From contig JAIOJX010000003.1 in NCBI GenBank assembly GCA_022376925.1, positions 36,695,874 to 36,759,873 of the forward strand: 64,000 nt of DNA, read 5' to 3'. Both the position numbers and the translations under genes were made by a program. Positions 33,927 to 45,545 of the stretch are shown one piece after another; positions within the stretch are counted from its first letter, which is position 1, and every line of letters starts with the position of its first letter. This stretch comes from Tragulus kanchil. Its lineage: Eukaryota; Chordata; Mammalia; Artiodactyla; Tragulidae. The notes under the pieces were generated by a model, which saw nothing but the letters and a program-made list of their open reading frames with translations, had not been told where the DNA came from and made no database searches.

Positions 33927-34097
33927 GTGTGCAAAACCCATTCTGGTATTCTTGGAAAGGGTTTAGCTCTTTCTCATTCACCAACTATATTGGAGGCACT
34001 AGAAGGAAACTTACCACTTCAAATCCAAAGCAATGAACAGTCCTTTCTGGACGACTTTATTGCTTGTGTTCCAGGATCAAGTGGCGGAAGGCTTGCG
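33927..34097 (+). pseudogene. MYCBP2: Damaged first copy of MYCBP2 exon n
   Basis: Same as 35044-35214 but two bases (AG) are missing before the donor: cttgcg|gtaatg instead of cttgcgag|gtaatg. Using this copy would break the frame with the next exon, which needs two bases of an Arg codon. The sequence after the donor then jumps back 1.12 kb. Likely an assembly edge. Confidence 0.88.
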
Positions 34098-34305
34098 GTA
34101 ATGTAAATTTTCTTAAGATACGAAATTGAAAAGTAGTTCCAAAAATGTTTAATACACATACTGTGTGTCAGATAGCATGCTTGCTGAGGAAAATCATCAC
34201 GTAGCTCATCCTTACAGGAATGACTGTGACTGAGAGAATGTCATTTAGGCCAAGTATAAGGAGATCTTTATTGTGCTGCGGTAAAGAAAAAGAGAATTGA
34301 TTCCT

Positions 34306-34677
34306 TTGAACTGTGGTGAGAAGAGAAGACTCTTGAGAGTCCTTTGGACTGCAAGGAAATCAAACCAGTCAATTCTAAAGAAAATCAACCCTGAATATTC
34401 ATTGGAGGGACTGAGGCTGAAGCTCCAATACTTTGGCCACCTGATGCGAAGAGACGACTCGTTGGAAGAGAGCCTCATTGGAACGTAGATGGAGAAGGGG
34501 ACAACAGAGGACGGCGTGGTTGGATGGCATCCTTGAGTCCCTGGAGTTTGGCATCCTTGAGTCCCTGGAGTTTGACCAAACTCCAGGGACGGTGAAGGAC
34601 AGGGAAGCCTGGTGTGCTGCAGTCCATGGAGTCGCAAAGGGTCAGACACGACTGAGTGACTGAACTGAACTGAAAGA
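34306..34677 (+). mobile_element. Second copy of the BovB tail at 33185
   Basis: Part of duplication H. Differences are mainly single-base homopolymer changes (tcccctgg to tccctgg twice, ctccagggga to ctccaggga, ggaaacg to ggaacg). Same insertion, not an independent one. Confidence 0.88.
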
Positions 34678-35043
34678 AAAAAGTGATGTCCCAAATTACC
34701 CACCTTTTAGGCATGTGAAGAGGCTCTTCTTTAGCAGGGAGTACTGGCCCTCACACATGGGTATATGACACATGTAGAGAGCTGGGGTGAAGGCGGTGCG
34801 GCATTGCCTCGAGCAGACACATCTCTGATAAATAACATGTCAGAGGAACGAGGCTGAAAGTGTTATGCCAAATTTTTCCCTCCTGGAAGTTGTCTACTGT
34901 AACAGGCTAAAAGTGTTCCAGGGCGTGGGGAGAAAATGATTTCGCCAAAAAGGCCTATCTAAAATCAGGTGCAAATTAAAAAAAAATCGTGTAATTAAAG
35001 TTTTATATTTTAAAGTGTATTAATGTGCGCTTTTACCCAACAG

Positions 35044-35216
35044 GTGTGCAAAACCCATTCTGGTATTCTTGGAAAGGGTTTAGCTCTTTCTCATTCACCA
35101 ACTATATTGGAGGCACTAGAAGGAAACTTACCACTTCAAATCCAAAGCAATGAACAGTCCTTTCTGGACGACTTTATTGCTTGTGTTCCAGGATCAAGTG
35201 GCGGAAGGCTTGCGAG
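35044..35216 (+). CDS. MYCBP2: MYCBP2 exon n (intact copy)
   Basis: 173 nt, phase 0 in and two bases out. Reads VCKTHSGILGKGLALSHSPT, ILEALEGNLPLQIQSNEQSF, then LDDFIACVPGSSGGRLA and the split Arg. Mostly helical with a Gly/Ser turn just before the filamin-type repeat. Acceptor cttttacccaacag, donor gtaatg. Chosen over 33927-34097 because only this copy keeps the frame. Confidence 0.95.
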
Positions 35217-35916
35217 GTAATGTACTCTGGGTCCCATGGTGACATTCCTCCAGGGCTCACCCTAGTTTTCATTTCTTAAAAGAGAAATGAGGAATCATTT
35301 TGGATGTTACAGCGCTACCTAAAATGATACTTTTCTTGGTTATTTTAAAATCAGCCATAGGGCTTTCCTGGTGGTCAAGTGGGTAAAGAGTCTGCCTTGC
35401 AGTGCAAGGGGCACTGGTTCAATTCCTGGCCCAGAAGGATCCCATGTGCTGCAGAGTGGCTGGACCTCTGTGTCCAATTACGAGCCAGCAGTCTGGAGTG
35501 CATGTGCCCAGAGCCAGTGCTCTGCAACGAGAGAGGCTACTGCAATGGGAGGCCCCCATAGGCTGAAGAATAAAGATGAATGAAAATAAACAAATAATAA
35601 AAGAAGCACCCCCCCCCCCAAAAAAAATCAGCCATAGTTAAAATTTCACATTTTCTGATTTTAAAATTATTTCTATTTTATTCGTAATCATCAAAAATCT
35701 CATATGCTTTAGCATATTTTTTAATCTACTTGTCATGAATAATTTCCAAGGGAGATATTATAATTGTGGTCCTTATTACTGAGTTGGAAATGAAGATACT
35801 CCTTGTAGCGCTTGGTGTAGTATAAGTTTTATTCATTTGGCCTAGTCTTGTGTTAGTCATTGAGGATACTGACGAATGTTTGATTTTTTGTTTACTTGTT
35901 TTTTCATTACTGCTAG
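35217..35916 (+). other. MYCBP2: Intron between exons n and o
   Basis: 700 bases, with one CHR-like SINE at 35361-35624. Bases 35640-35916 are A+T-rich and unassigned. Confidence 0.8.
35361..35624 (+). mobile_element. CHR-like SINE, short-tail type, 13 bp target-site duplication
   Basis: Starts ggctttcctggtggtcaagt. B-box region ggttcaattcc. The tail ends in a C run (35609-35619) and an A run. The target-site duplication aaatcagccatag lies at 35348-35360 and 35625-35637, so the insertion is well preserved. Confidence 0.88.
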
Positions 35917-36061
35917 GTGGCTTCAGCCAGATTCCTATGCAGATCCTCAGAAAACGTCTTTGATTCTGAATAAGGATGACATCCGTTGCGGTTGGCCGAC
36001 CACCATCACGGTGCAAACGAAAGACCAATATGGGGATGTGGTGCACGTCCCCAACATGAAG
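35917..36061 (+). CDS. MYCBP2: MYCBP2 exon o, start of the filamin-type repeat
   Basis: 145 nt; one base completes Arg, end phase 0. Reads WLQPDSYADPQKTSLILNKD, then DIRCGWPTTITVQTKDQYGD and VVHVPNMK. The motif GWPTTITVQTKDQYGDVV is the classic filamin Ig pattern (strand, then the D-x-x-G turn). MYCBP2 is annotated with a filamin repeat in this part. Acceptor ttactgctag; donor gtgatt. Confidence 0.96.
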
Positions 36062-37002
36062 GTGATTGTTGGGGATTGAATTAGTAGACGTTTGTGCATT
36101 GACTGGAGTGACTCATAAAATTTAGAAATGACAAGAGTTTAGAGTCTGTTTGCAGTTCCTGCTCTACTTATATGTAATAAGGGAAGGTGAAAAAAAAAAT
36201 TTTAATGACTTGTTCATACTGATTAGTACTCAGTTTTCCAAGTTATGTACTATTTGGTTTGTGTTTCAATATATGCTTGGTGCTATGGTGATTCAAAGGA
36301 CAGATAAGAAAGTGTCCATACAGAGTGCTAAGCATGCAGGAGAAAGGCCATCGTACATAAGTTATTAGATAAATCAATGAAAAGATACATTTAAAAATTT
36401 TATATATGTTTCTTAAAAGATGTAAATATGTTTTACATTTGGTACTGTTGAAACAGCATTTAAAATATACTATTGATACTTATTAAATAATTTAAAAATA
36501 CATAAGTTTGGATTGTAAAAGCATGAGGAAAAGCATGAGTCATTGTTTTACTGAAGAATATAGCACTATGGATATACCTCTAACCTGAGACATTAAATGA
36601 GTAATAGCATTCTGGAGCATATTGTAATAGGTCATAAAATGAAGTCCTCTGTGTAATGATGTGTTAATTAAATATCTTATTTAAAAGTTTTATTAGATTT
36701 CTGAAAATACTATTAAACAAAAGTTTGTATAAGCAATCTGCAACTGCCCTTTTCCCCCAAAGTTGTATTACAAAGTGATTTGGTTATTTGGAACTTAGAG
36801 TTGGTTAAGCCACAAAATTTATTCCACTCACAGAGAAGCTGATTTTACCTCAACATTACTTTTAGTAGCAGTATTTTAACTACTAAGGTTAACTTATTTA
36901 TTTATTTTACGTTACTTCATTTATACCATGAGGAAGCACAATACCACTAGAGTCTCTTAATTCATAGTCTATAAAAAGACAAGAGTGGTATAGTTTACAT
37001 GT

Positions 37003-39173
37003 CTTAAGACCAGCAAGTAAAACGGTATGGAAAAGTATTTGACCCTGATACTAAACAAAAATCAGGCTTTAACAGTGGCTTTCAAAGATTTGGCCGTGAC
37101 CCCCAGCAAGGATGGCATCGTGACTCAAACAAACATATGTTGGAGGGAAGAGTATGTACTCTTAATTACATTCAATGTACATAATACATATTCATACTGT
37201 ATGCGTTACTCCTTTCTTTTCTGACTTACTTTTTTAAGGAAGATCATACCGTCAAAGTGATTTCATACTCACTAAGAATTGCTCTTTGGAATGCAAAAAA
37301 TTGTAGAAAAGATTGAGAAAAGTTGTACAACAAATTGTAAAAAAAAAAAAATTTTTTTAATTGAATAGAGAATAAAGTATTCTACCCAAAGTACAGCCTC
37401 TTCCTGAGGACAGAATTTTGGTCACATACAATATGCATTAATACGTTGAGGGGTTTGTGTATTCACGAGTGAATTTCTCACTTAAAAGTGTATTAGTGAG
37501 TTGTTAAATCCAGTCTTTGAGCCTAGAGTGTGCTTCTTATTCATATGACTACGTTGTAGTTATCTTTTCCAGGTCAGCTTAACATTTCTTTCCTTATGAA
37601 TGTTCATACTCTTATGCTTAATGGTAGATCTTTAGTTGTATTCTCTTATTATTTCCTCCTTTGCACCTTCTGTGGTCTCTGACTCCATTTTGGTGGTGGT
37701 TTAGTCGCTAAGTCCTCTCCGACTCTCGCAGCCCTGTGGACTGTAACCCTCCAAGTTCCTCTGTCCGTGGCACTTTGCAAGCAGGAATACTGGAAGGGAT
37801 CACCACTTCCTTCTCCAGGGGATTTTCCCAACCCAGGAATCAAAGCTGGGTCTCCTGCATTGCAGGCAGATTCTTTTTTACCAACTGAGCTCTATGAGGG
37901 ATACCAGATGCCATTTTGGTATCTGGGCTGATTACGTCTTGCATTTCAGAGTCAGGCTGTAATTTTTTTTTTTTAAGTTTATGTATTTATTTGGCTGCAT
38001 TGGGTCTTAGTTATAGCACATGAGATTTGCGTATCAATTGATGTTTAATTTATTATTACATTATCATATTGACTGAAAACAAGGTATTTCTTTAAGACCA
38101 GCAAGTAAAACGGTATGGAAAAGTATTTGACCCTGATACTAAACAAAAATCAGGCTTTAACAGTGGCTTTCAAAGATTTGGCCGTGACCCCCAGCAAGGA
38201 TGGCATCGTGACTCAAACAAACATATGTTGGAGGGAAGAGTATGTACTCTTAATTACATTCAATGTACATAATACATATTCATACTGTATGCGTTACTCC
38301 TTTCTTTTCTGACTTACTTTTTTAAGGAAGATCATACCGTCAAAGTGATTTCATACTCACTAAGAATTGCTCTTTGGAATGCAAAAAATTGTAGAAAAGA
38401 TTGAGAAAAGTTGTACAACAAATTGTAAAAAAAAAAAAATTTTTTTAATTGAATAGAGAATAAAGTATTCTACCCAAAGTACAGCCTCTTCCTGAGGACA
38501 GAATTTTGGTCACATACAATCTGCATTAATCGTTGGGGGGTTTGGTTATTCACGAGTGAATTTCTCACTTAAAAGTGTATTAGTGAGTTGTTAAATCCAG
38601 TCTTTGAGCCTAGAGTGTGCTTCTTATTCATATGACTACGTTGTAGTTATCTTTTCCAGGTCAGCTTAACATTTCTTTCCTTATGAATGTTCATACTCTT
38701 ATGCTTAATGGTCGATCTTTAGTTGTATTCTCTTATTATTTCCTCCTTTGCACCTTCTGTGGTCTCTGACTCCATTTTGGTGGTGGTTTAGTCGCTAAGT
38801 CCTCTCCGACTCTCGCAGCCCTGTGGACTGTAACCCTCCAAGTTCCTCTGTCCGTGGCACTTTGCAAGCAGGAATACTGGAAGGGATCACCACTTCCTTC
38901 TCCAGGGGATTTTCCCAACCCAGGAATCAAAGCTGGGTCTCCTGCATTGCAGGCAGATTCTTTTTTACCAACTGAGCTCTATGAGGGATACCAGATGCCA
39001 TTTTGGTATCTGGGCTGATTACGTCTTGCATTTCAGAGTCAGGCTGTAATTTTTTTTTTTTAAGTTTATGTATTTATTTGGCTGCATTGGGTCTTAGTTA
39101 TAGCACATGAGATTTGCGTATCAATTGATGTTTAATTTATTATTACATTATCATATTGACTGAAAACAAGGTT
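37003..39173. repeat. Tandem duplication I (period 1088)
   Basis: Bases 37003-38090 recur at 38091-39173. The join reads aaacaaggtatttctttaagacca. A few single-base differences near 38520-38545 (atatgcattaatacgttgagg versus ctgcattaatcgttgggg). Confidence 0.95.
37694..37906 (-). mobile_element. Bov-tA type SINE (images at 38781-38994 and 39945-40082)
   Basis: Reverse order of a Bov element: tggtttagtcgctaagtcct, gcaggaatactggaaggg, ttctccaggggattttccca, tcctgcattgcaggcagatt. The same element appears again in full at 38781-38994 and truncated at 39945-40082 because of duplications I and J. Confidence 0.9.
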
Positions 39174-41044
39174 AATTCAAACTATTTAATTTTCATCCTG
39201 ATAGCACATGAAGTTTTAGGAGTATTCTATACTTAACAAAAATTATTAAAAGATACATACATAGTAATAACCAATTATTCAGAACATAAAAGTTGATTTA
39301 CAGCTAATGTTTCAGTGAGATCCAGAATGCTTTTTAGAGTGGCAACTGTCATTGATATTGTTTTGACTTATGAAATGATTATTCCAAGGAAATCTTATTT
39401 AGTGAAAAGAGGAAGTTGAATAGGAAATAGAAGAATAATCAGTTTTGCAAAGCACAGTTTATATAAGAAAAAATGGTTATCATTTTATATCTAAAGTCAC
39501 AAAGAGTATGAAACTAGTTATTTATTTCAAGGTTTGTAGTATATAGGCAGATGTACTTCTATTGTTAATTTACTTAGGGTAAATATAGTTGTTTAAAGAA
39601 ATGTCAAATTGAAAGAGTATATAGAAAAATAGTGGCTGTAATTTAAGATCAAATGTCTTGAAATTTAGAAGCATTTACTTTTTTCTCCCTTTGTTGCATT
39701 TAAGTTTAAGGCATTAATGGTGGCACTCCCTATGAGCTGAAGAATTTTACTGTTTGTCTTTAAACTTCTGTTTTTTAAAAAAGGTAGATAGGTTTTTAAT
39801 ATTTCCAGACCATTATATATCAATCTAGATACTGATTTCTTGTAACTCCAGCTAAAGATTGTGGAACATGTCTGCTTGCTCCACTCTGTGTAGACAGTTA
39901 CGAGTCTCAAAACTGCTGAATCCCTAATATGACACTGATAAGAATCCTCTGTCCGTGGCACTTTGCAAGCAGGAATACTGGAAGGGATCACCACTTCCTT
40001 CTCCAGGGGATTTTCCCAACCCAGGAATCAAAGCTGGGTCTCCTGCATTGCAGGCAGATTCTTTTTTACCAACTGAGCTCTATGAGGGATACCAGATGCC
40101 ATTTTGGTATCTGGGCTGATTACGTCTTGCATTTCAGAGTCAGGCTGAATTTTTTTTTTTTAAGTTTATGTATTTATTTGGCTGCATTGGGTCTTAGTTA
40201 TAGCACATGAGATTTGCGTATCAATTGATGTTTAATTTATTATTACATTATCATATTGACTGAAAACAAGGTTAATTCAAACTATTTAATTTTCATCCTG
40301 ATAGCACATGAAGTTTTAGGAGTATTCTATACTTAACAAAAATTATTAAAAGATACATACATAGTAATAACCAATTATTCAGAACATAAAAGTTGATTTA
40401 CAGCTAATGTTTCAGTGAGATCCAGAATGCTTTTTAGAGTGGCAACTGTCATTGATATTGTTTTGACTTATGAAATGATTATTCCAAGGAAATCTTATTT
40501 AGTGAAAAGAGGAAGTTGAATAGGAAATAGAAGAATAATCAGTTTTGCAAAGCACAGTTTATATAAGAAAAAATGGTTATCATTTTATATCTAAAGTCAC
40601 AAAGAGTATGAAACTAGTTATTTATTTCAAGGTTTGTAGTATATAGGCAGATGTACTTCTATTGTTAATTTACTTAGGGTAAATATAGTTGTTTAAAGAA
40701 ATGTCAAATTGAAAGAGTATATAGAAAAATAGTGGCTGTAATTTAAGATCAAATGTCTTGAAATTTAGAAGCATTTACTTTTTTCTCCCTTTGTTGCATT
40801 TAAGTTTAAGGCATTAATGGTGGCACTCCCTATGAGCTGAAGAATTTTACTGTTTGTCTTTAAACTTCTGTTTTTTAAAAAAGGTAGATAGGTTTTTAAT
40901 ATTTCCAGACCATTATATATCAATCTAGATACTGATTTCTTGTAACTCCAGCTAAAGATTGTGGAACATGTCTGCTTGCTCCACTCTGTGTAGACAGTTA
41001 CGAGTCTCAAAACTGCTGAATCCCTAATATGACACTGATAAGAA
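38844..41044. repeat. Tandem duplication J (period 1101)
   Basis: Bases 38844-39944 recur at 39945-41044; the copy starts in the middle of a Bov SINE. It overlaps duplication I, so the segment near 37757, 38844 and 39945 exists three times. A T run is one base shorter in the third copy (aggctgaattttt versus aggctgtaattttt). Confidence 0.95.
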
Positions 41045-41149
41045 AAATAAACCCAAAGACGTTCTACATTTCTGGGATGTCCCTCAGTTACTTAATATTG
41101 TCACTATCACTTAAGCACTTCTTTCCATTTCTGTGAAGATCCGCTTGTG

Positions 41150-41875
41150 TTTTTTTTTGTTTTTGTTTTTGTTTTTAATTAATTTATTTTAACTGGAGGA
41201 TAATTAACTTCACAATACTGTGATGGTTTTTGCCATACATCAGCATGGATCCTGTGCCCCTCATCCTGAACCCCCTTCCGCCTCCCTCCCCGCCCTGTGC
41301 CTCTGACTTGTCCAAGCACACCGGCTTTGGATGCCCTACTTAACACACTGAACTTGCACTGGTCATCTGTTTTACACATAGTAGGACACATGTTTCAGTG
41401 CTTTTCTCTCCAATCATGCCACCCTCGCCTTTACAGAGTCCAAAAGTCTCTTCTTTACATCTGTGTCTCTTCTGCTGCCCTGCATGCAAGATCATCGTTA
41501 CCATCTTTCTAAGCTCCATGTATGTGTGTTAATATAGTGTTTGTCTTTCTCTTTCTGACTTTCATCCACCTCATTAGAACGAACTCAAACGTGATCCCTT
41601 CTAAAGCTGAGTAATATTCCATTGTGTGTATGTACCACAACTTCCTTGTCCATTCATCTGCCGATGGACTTTGGTTGCTTCCGTGGCCTGACTGTTGCAC
41701 ATGGTTCTGCAGTGAGCACTGGGGTACATGTGTCTTTTCGAGTTCTGGTTTCCTCGGGGTGTATGCCTAGCAGTGGGATTGCTGGATAGTATGACGGTTC
41801 TATTCCCAGTTTTTTAAGGAATCTCTACACTGCTCTCCTGTTGAATTACCTCTTCTTGCCAGCCACAGGTGTAGT
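41150..41875 (-). mobile_element. L1 3' end of ruminant type, antisense
   Basis: The + strand shows TTTTTG repeats, then aactggaggataattaactt and tttttgccatacatcagcat, the reverse of a bovine-type L1 3' UTR. It continues with gctgagtaatattccattgt and ggtgtatgcctagcagtggg, the reverse of ORF2 and UTR sequence. The right part recurs at 42629-42915 through duplication K. Confidence 0.82.
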
Positions 41876-43649
41876 GTCTGAAAAGAACAGAAGAAACTTT
41901 GGGTGATCCTCAAAATCAAAGAGCTAAAATGGTATTTAGATCGTTTGTAACTTTGTGGTTGCCTAAGGATCAACTGTTTTTTTCCAAATGCATAAAAAAT
42001 AACAATGTAATATTTTGTTATAATCCCTGGAAGGTACTTCTGAATATTGTTTATGAGGCAGTTTGGCGTTTTAACATGCATGCCTTGGGAAGTCTGTTCT
42101 TCGCATTTCAGCAGTAAAGTAGATAATAGACATCCCCATTTTATTGTTGAAGAAACTGATTTGGAAAGTTTAGATTGCTTAGCTCTCATAGTTCATGTTG
42201 GTGACTGTCTAATAGTATTCTTTCTGAAGGGTACATAAACATCTTTAATTTTTAGGGATAAAATTTGCTTTCTGATCTGTTAATTTCTAAGATGTCTTTT
42301 AGTGGAGTACTTTTTATTCTGCAGAACAGTAGAGCTAATGTTGAGATTAGTGCTTTAAAATATGTGAAGATTACTGGAAACCAACGCCTGCAAGAATGTA
42401 GATACACTTTATTGTCTTTTCCGGGACTTCATTAATGGTTTTTATTTTGTCTTGATATCTGTGGTTATTCTCTAAAACAAAGCCTCTCTTTTCCACTGTG
42501 TTCAGGATCCTTTAATCATTCTGGCACTGTTAAATAGCCTTTGAAAGAAATTCCCAACAGGGACAAGGGTCACATAAAACTTACAGAATTGTGACCTTAC
42601 GGTTATAATCTTTCTGATTTTTTGCACAACGTGATCCCTTCTAAAGCTGAGTAATATTCCATTGTGTGTATGTACCACAACTTCCTTGTCCATTCATCTG
42701 CCGATGGACTTTGGTTGCTTCCGTGGCCTGACTGTTGCACATGGTTCTGCAGTGAGCACTGGGGTACATGTGTCTTTTCGAGTTCTGGTTTCCTCGGGGT
42801 GTATGCCTAGCAGTGGGATTGCTGGATAGTATGACGGTTCTATTCCCAGTTTTTTAAGGAATCTCTACACTGCTCTCCTGTTGAATTACCTCTTCTTGCC
42901 AGCCACAGGTGTAGTGTCTGAAAAGAACAGAAGAAACTTTGGGTGATCCTCAAAATCAAAGAGCTAAAATGGTATTTAGATCGTTTGTAACTTTGTGGTT
43001 GCCTAAGGATCAACTGTTTTTTTCCAAATGCATAAAAAATAACAATGTAATATTTTGTTATAATCCCTGGAAGGTACTTCTGAATATTGTTTATGAGGCA
43101 GTTTGGCGTTTTAACATGCATGCCTTGGGAAGTCTGTTCTTCGCATTTCAGCAGTAAAGTAGATAATAGACATCCCCATTTTATTGTTGAAGAAACTGAT
43201 TTGGAAAGTTTAGATTGCTTAGCTCTCATAGTTCATGTTGGTGACTGTCTAATAGTATTCTTTCTGAAGGGTACATAAACATCTTTAATTTTTAGGGATA
43301 AAATTTGCTTTCTGATCTGTTAATTTCTAAGATGTCTTTTAGTGGAGTACTTTTTATTCTGCAGAACAGTAGAGCTAATGTTGAGATTAGTGCTTTAAAA
43401 TATGTGAAGATTACTGGAAACCAACGCCTGCAAGAATGTAGATACACTTTATTGTCTTTTCCGGGACTTCATTAATGGTTTTTATTTTGTCTTGATATCT
43501 GTGGTTATTCTCTAAAACAAAGCCTCTCTTTTCCACTGTGTTCAGGATCCTTTAATCATTCTGGCACTGTTAAATAGCCTTTGAAAGAAATTCCCAACAG
43601 GGACAAGGGGTCACATAAAACTTACAGAATTGTGACCTTACGGTTATAA
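41589..43649. repeat. Tandem duplication K (period 1040)
   Basis: Bases 41589-42628 recur at 42629-43649. It has the shortest period of the set. Copy 1 ends with a degraded tttctgattttttgcac where copy 2 continues as ttgtttcctttgctg into the intron's end. Confidence 0.95.
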
Positions 43650-43721
43650 ATTGTTTCCTTTGCTGTGTCATGGACAGTTATATAATAATAGTGTTTGTTT
43701 TTTTTATAATATCTTGGTTAG

Positions 43722-43937
43722 GTGGAAGTGAAAGCCGTTCCTGTTTCTCAGAAAAAAACGTCTTCACAACAAGAGCAAGGAAAGAAGCCTCAAAGGATTC
43801 CCGGCAGTCCTGCCGTGCCGGCTGCGTCCTCCAGTGCGGACATGACTTTCGGGGGACTGGCGTCCCCAAAGCTGGATGTTTCGTATGAGCCCATGATAGT
43901 GAAGGAGGCTCGATACATTGCCATAACAATGATGAAG
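43722..43937 (+). CDS. MYCBP2: MYCBP2 exon p, insert within the filamin-type repeat
   Basis: 216 nt, 72 codons, both ends phase 0. Starts VEVKAVPVSQ, completing a filamin strand, then a Lys/Gln/Ser/Pro-rich linker (KKTSSQQEQGKKPQRIPGSP, then AVPAASSSADMTFGGLASPK), and resumes with LDVSYEPMIVKEARYIAITM. The linker looks disordered and interrupts the Ig repeat. Acceptor ataatatcttggttag; donor gtaatt. Confidence 0.95.
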
Positions 43938-45064
43938 GTAATTTATTTTACTTATCAGAAAAAAATTTTTTTTTTAACCATTCATTTATTTAACAAAGAT
44001 TGCACTAATTCAAACTCAGACACAAAAGCACAGATATGGAGAGCTACTGATACATGTCAGATTCGCAGTGTATTTTAAGGTTGATGTTATATTTCTACAG
44101 AGGTGATTTTCCTTCATTTTTGGCAGAAGTCTAGAGGGGTTTCCAGTTGTAGATCAAGTTTATCCAATCAGAGTTTGAGATGTTTGGAAACTGGATTTCA
44201 GCTCCTGTGAAAAAACTCGTGTGTTTTCAAATTGCCGTTATTCCCAAGACACAGCCTCTTAGGGACTCCAAGCTTGCCAAGCCCCCTTTCAGCTTCAGGG
44301 TTTTCCAGATGCTAGGCTTATCTCTCTGAGTTTCTTACTTCTGTAGGCTTGATGCTTTCAGACAGATTTTTTTTTTTTTTTAATTTTGTCCACCTTTTTT
44401 AAATTATTGTCAGTGGCAATGTTAACCTAGGTTATCAAGATGGTGATTATTTGAAATCAGAACTGGGAGCTATGCTGTTTTCAGAGAGCAGTGTGAACCC
44501 TTGCAGGCTCTCATCTGGAGGAGACATAACTCTTTATGTTTTATGAAGATGAGGGTGGTCTATGGAGAGTGTAACTGAGCAGGTAGTCAAGAGACAGGGT
44601 TTGGTTTAAGTCTTTCTAGGTGACTGTCAACTTAATTTGGTGAGATATGCTGATCCTTTGGACTAGTGAGTTGTCAGTCAAGGTAGATTCAGGAGATGTT
44701 TAGGGTAAGTAGGACCTGGTGGCTAATGGGGATGGAGGAAAGAGAAAGGAAATAAAGAGTGAAGTTTAACTTTTGAACTTGAGTGGTAAGATAGATAATG
44801 TTGCAGAAGGAGCAGTTTTTGGCTGAGGAGGGTAATAGATTCAGCTTTGGATGTGATGAGTTTTAGATACCTCTGAAGTATCCCCCTGAAGATACGTAAA
44901 AAGAAGCTGAAACTACCAGCTTGAAGTGGTCACCATCTTACCTCAGGGAAAGAGTCGGAGGATCATCAGTCCTTGGATTGCTCATGAAATTATGAAAGTA
45001 GACACTGTATGTCTAACATGGTGAGAAGAGTGTAGCCACAGGACAGAGTCATGAGGAACATCAG

Positions 45065-45245
45065 TGTCGGGGATGCTCAAACTCTTGTCCACATCCGAAT
45101 CACCAGGAGCGCTTACTTAAAAAGGAGATTTTCCTATCATCCTTGGATTTAGACTCAGTAGATCTAAAAAGAGCTTCCAGAATTTATATATATAAAACAA
45201 ATAGAATGATTCATATTCAAAAGCTACACATTGAGAAGCATTGAT
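45065..45245 (+). mobile_element. MER5-like DNA transposon relic
   Basis: Matches MER5 word order: atgctcaaactcttgtccac, atccgaatcaccaggagcgc, ttggatttagactcagtaga, and an end near cacattgagaagcattg. The paired ends (ctcaaactc and its inverse gagaagc) suit a hAT-Charlie remnant. Confidence 0.72.
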
Positions 45246-45374
45246 TTATAAGACAGAGAAAGAAAAAAAAGGAAAAGGGAAACAACACTGGCAAGAAAGC
45301 CAGTCAGGAGGCTAGTGTAAACTAGGACACCAGTTGCTGCCTTTACGCCCTTCCCCACCATGGTGCATATGCTA

Positions 45375-45545
45375 ACTCCTCTGTGCCTCGTAACAACGCT
45401 TTACATTACTGGGGTCTTTTGTTGTTGTTACATCGCATGGTTTTATTCCCATGTTACATATGTGGAAACCGAAGCACTGAGAGACAGCCAAGTAAGCTGT
45501 CCAAGGGCATCCAGGTGGCGGGGGGGTCTGGTTCCAGATTTGATT
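45375..45545 (-). mobile_element. MIR SINE relic, antisense
   Basis: Reads ctcgtaacaacgctttacat, then ttcccatgttacatatgtgg, aaaccgaagcactgagagac and caagtaagctgtccaagggc, the reverse MIR core. Diverged. Confidence 0.65.

Larger units (their letters stand above)
32991..35222. repeat. Tandem duplication H, includes an exon (period about 1.12 kb)
   Basis: Bases 32991-34111 recur at 34112-35222 with a BovB tail and the exon at 33927. Copy 1 runs out at the exon's donor, where gcgaggtaatg becomes gcggtaatg and jumps back to cttaagatacg. Three separate runs of CCCC in copy 1 are CCC in copy 2. Confidence 0.95.
36062..43721 (+). other. MYCBP2: Intron between exons o and p (largest complete intron)
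   Basis: 7.7 kb as written, about 4.4 kb without duplications I, J and K. It has Bov SINE copies, an L1 3' end and unassigned A+T-rich sequence at 36100-37000 and 39170-39900. No exon found. A 37027-37224 reading frame is not an exon (see rejected). Confidence 0.8.

Noticed and set aside
37027..37224. Frame starting MEKYLTLILNKNQ, present twice
   Set aside because: Lies in an intron without usable splice sites. The words resemble the end of an old DNA transposon (aaagatttggccgtgaccc), and the second copy is explained by duplication I.
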